Of a stretch of DNA of 22,705 nt, positions 22,598-22,705 are shown piece by piece. The notes below the pieces were generated by a model, which worked only from the letters and a program-made list of their open reading frames with translations, was not told the DNA's origin and did no database searches. The position numbers were made by a program, and so were the translations under genes. Position 1 is the first letter of the stretch; the number at the start of each line of letters is the position of its first letter. The DNA comes from Treponema sp. (GTDB taxonomy: Bacteria; Spirochaetota; Spirochaetia; Treponematales; Breznakiellaceae). The stretch is taken from NCBI GenBank assembly GCA_031281925.1, contig JAITES010000094.1, positions 1-22,705 of the forward strand. The letters are read 5' to 3'.

Positions 22598-22705
22598 TCA
22601 GTTCAGCTTCTCCAACGGCTCCGTGTCGTTGGGGCAGTCGGTGTTTGGCAGGCGGACAGCGGGAACGGCCCATTTAACGGCATTGATGATCACCCTCTGA
22701 ATATT
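22598..22705 (-). CDS. Probable ThuA-like protein, C-terminal end (partial)
   Basis: The last 35 codons of a minus-strand gene that continues past the window. They read NIQRVIINAVKWAVPAVRLP, then NTDCPNDTEPLEKLN and a TGA. The NAVKWA segment near the C-terminus is typical of ThuA-like proteins (trehalose utilisation family, class I glutamine amidotransferase-like fold), which accompany sugar or sugar-acid catabolic genes. With so little sequence this is a tentative family call; the residues needed to judge function lie outside the window. Confidence 0.55.
   Translation of the reverse strand, partial: NIQRVIINAVKWAVPAVRLPNTDCPNDTEPLEKLN

Noticed and set aside
1..22705. CRISPR arrays, tRNA or rRNA genes, insertion sequences
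   Set aside because: No regularly spaced repeats, no cloverleaf or rRNA-like sequence and no transposase gene was found on either strand.

Overview
The window reads as accessory and metabolic chromosome from a free-living or gut-associated spirochaete. The best guess is a termite-gut type Treponema: moderate GC, several CUT1 sugar ABC transporters with FAAGK-type signal peptides, a YesM/YesN-like two-component pair, a FatA-type acyl-ACP thioesterase, and Uma2 and HicBA accessory genes. This assignment is an inference from gene content; no rRNA or other marker gene is present.

Layout. (1) 1-2101, plus strand: the 3' end of one ABC exporter half-transporter, then a complete second one overlapping it by 14 bases, probably a heterodimeric exporter. 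(2) 2180-9287, minus strand: a compact amino-sugar block read from right to left. It runs DUF4349 lipoprotein, nagA, nagB, then (from its own likely promoter) a sugar-binding protein and two CUT1 permeases, and last an alpha/beta hydrolase. DUF4349 and nagA are joined by an ATGA overlap and the two permeases by a GTGA overlap. (3) 9425-10681, plus strand: a protein with two HD-GYP-type domains, converging on the next block with only 3 bases between stop codons. (4) 10685-20064: a second sugar block. A CUT1 binding protein and two permeases lie on the minus strand. Diverging from them is a sensor kinase and AraC-type response regulator on the plus strand, and converging on the regulator is a cytoplasmic GH78 alpha-L-rhamnosidase. 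(5) 20093-21537: an accessory pocket with a hicB-hicA toxin-antitoxin pair (hicB is only 59 codons), a small possible ribbon-helix-helix ORF, and a Uma2-family nuclease-fold protein whose ribosome binding site lies in a hairpin. (6) 21679-22705: an acyl-ACP thioesterase, a palindromic hairpin, and the C-terminal end of a probable ThuA-like protein.

How the genes fit together. Block 2 would import an N-acetylglucosamine-containing glycan, and NagA plus NagB would convert GlcNAc-6-P to fructose-6-P. Block 4 would sense a rhamnose-containing oligosaccharide with the kinase/regulator pair, import it through the CUT1 system, and cut it inside the cell with the GH78 enzyme. Neither transporter has an ATPase gene here, so both probably share one encoded elsewhere.

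Regulatory structure is the less ordinary part. Two promoters (before DUF4349-nagAB and before hicBA) sit so close to their start codons that the mRNAs may be leaderless. One ribosome binding site is locked in a perfect 9-bp stem. Two similar palindromes lie about 10 kb apart, each beside a gene end. No CRISPR array, tRNA, rRNA, insertion sequence or clearly new multi-gene system was found.
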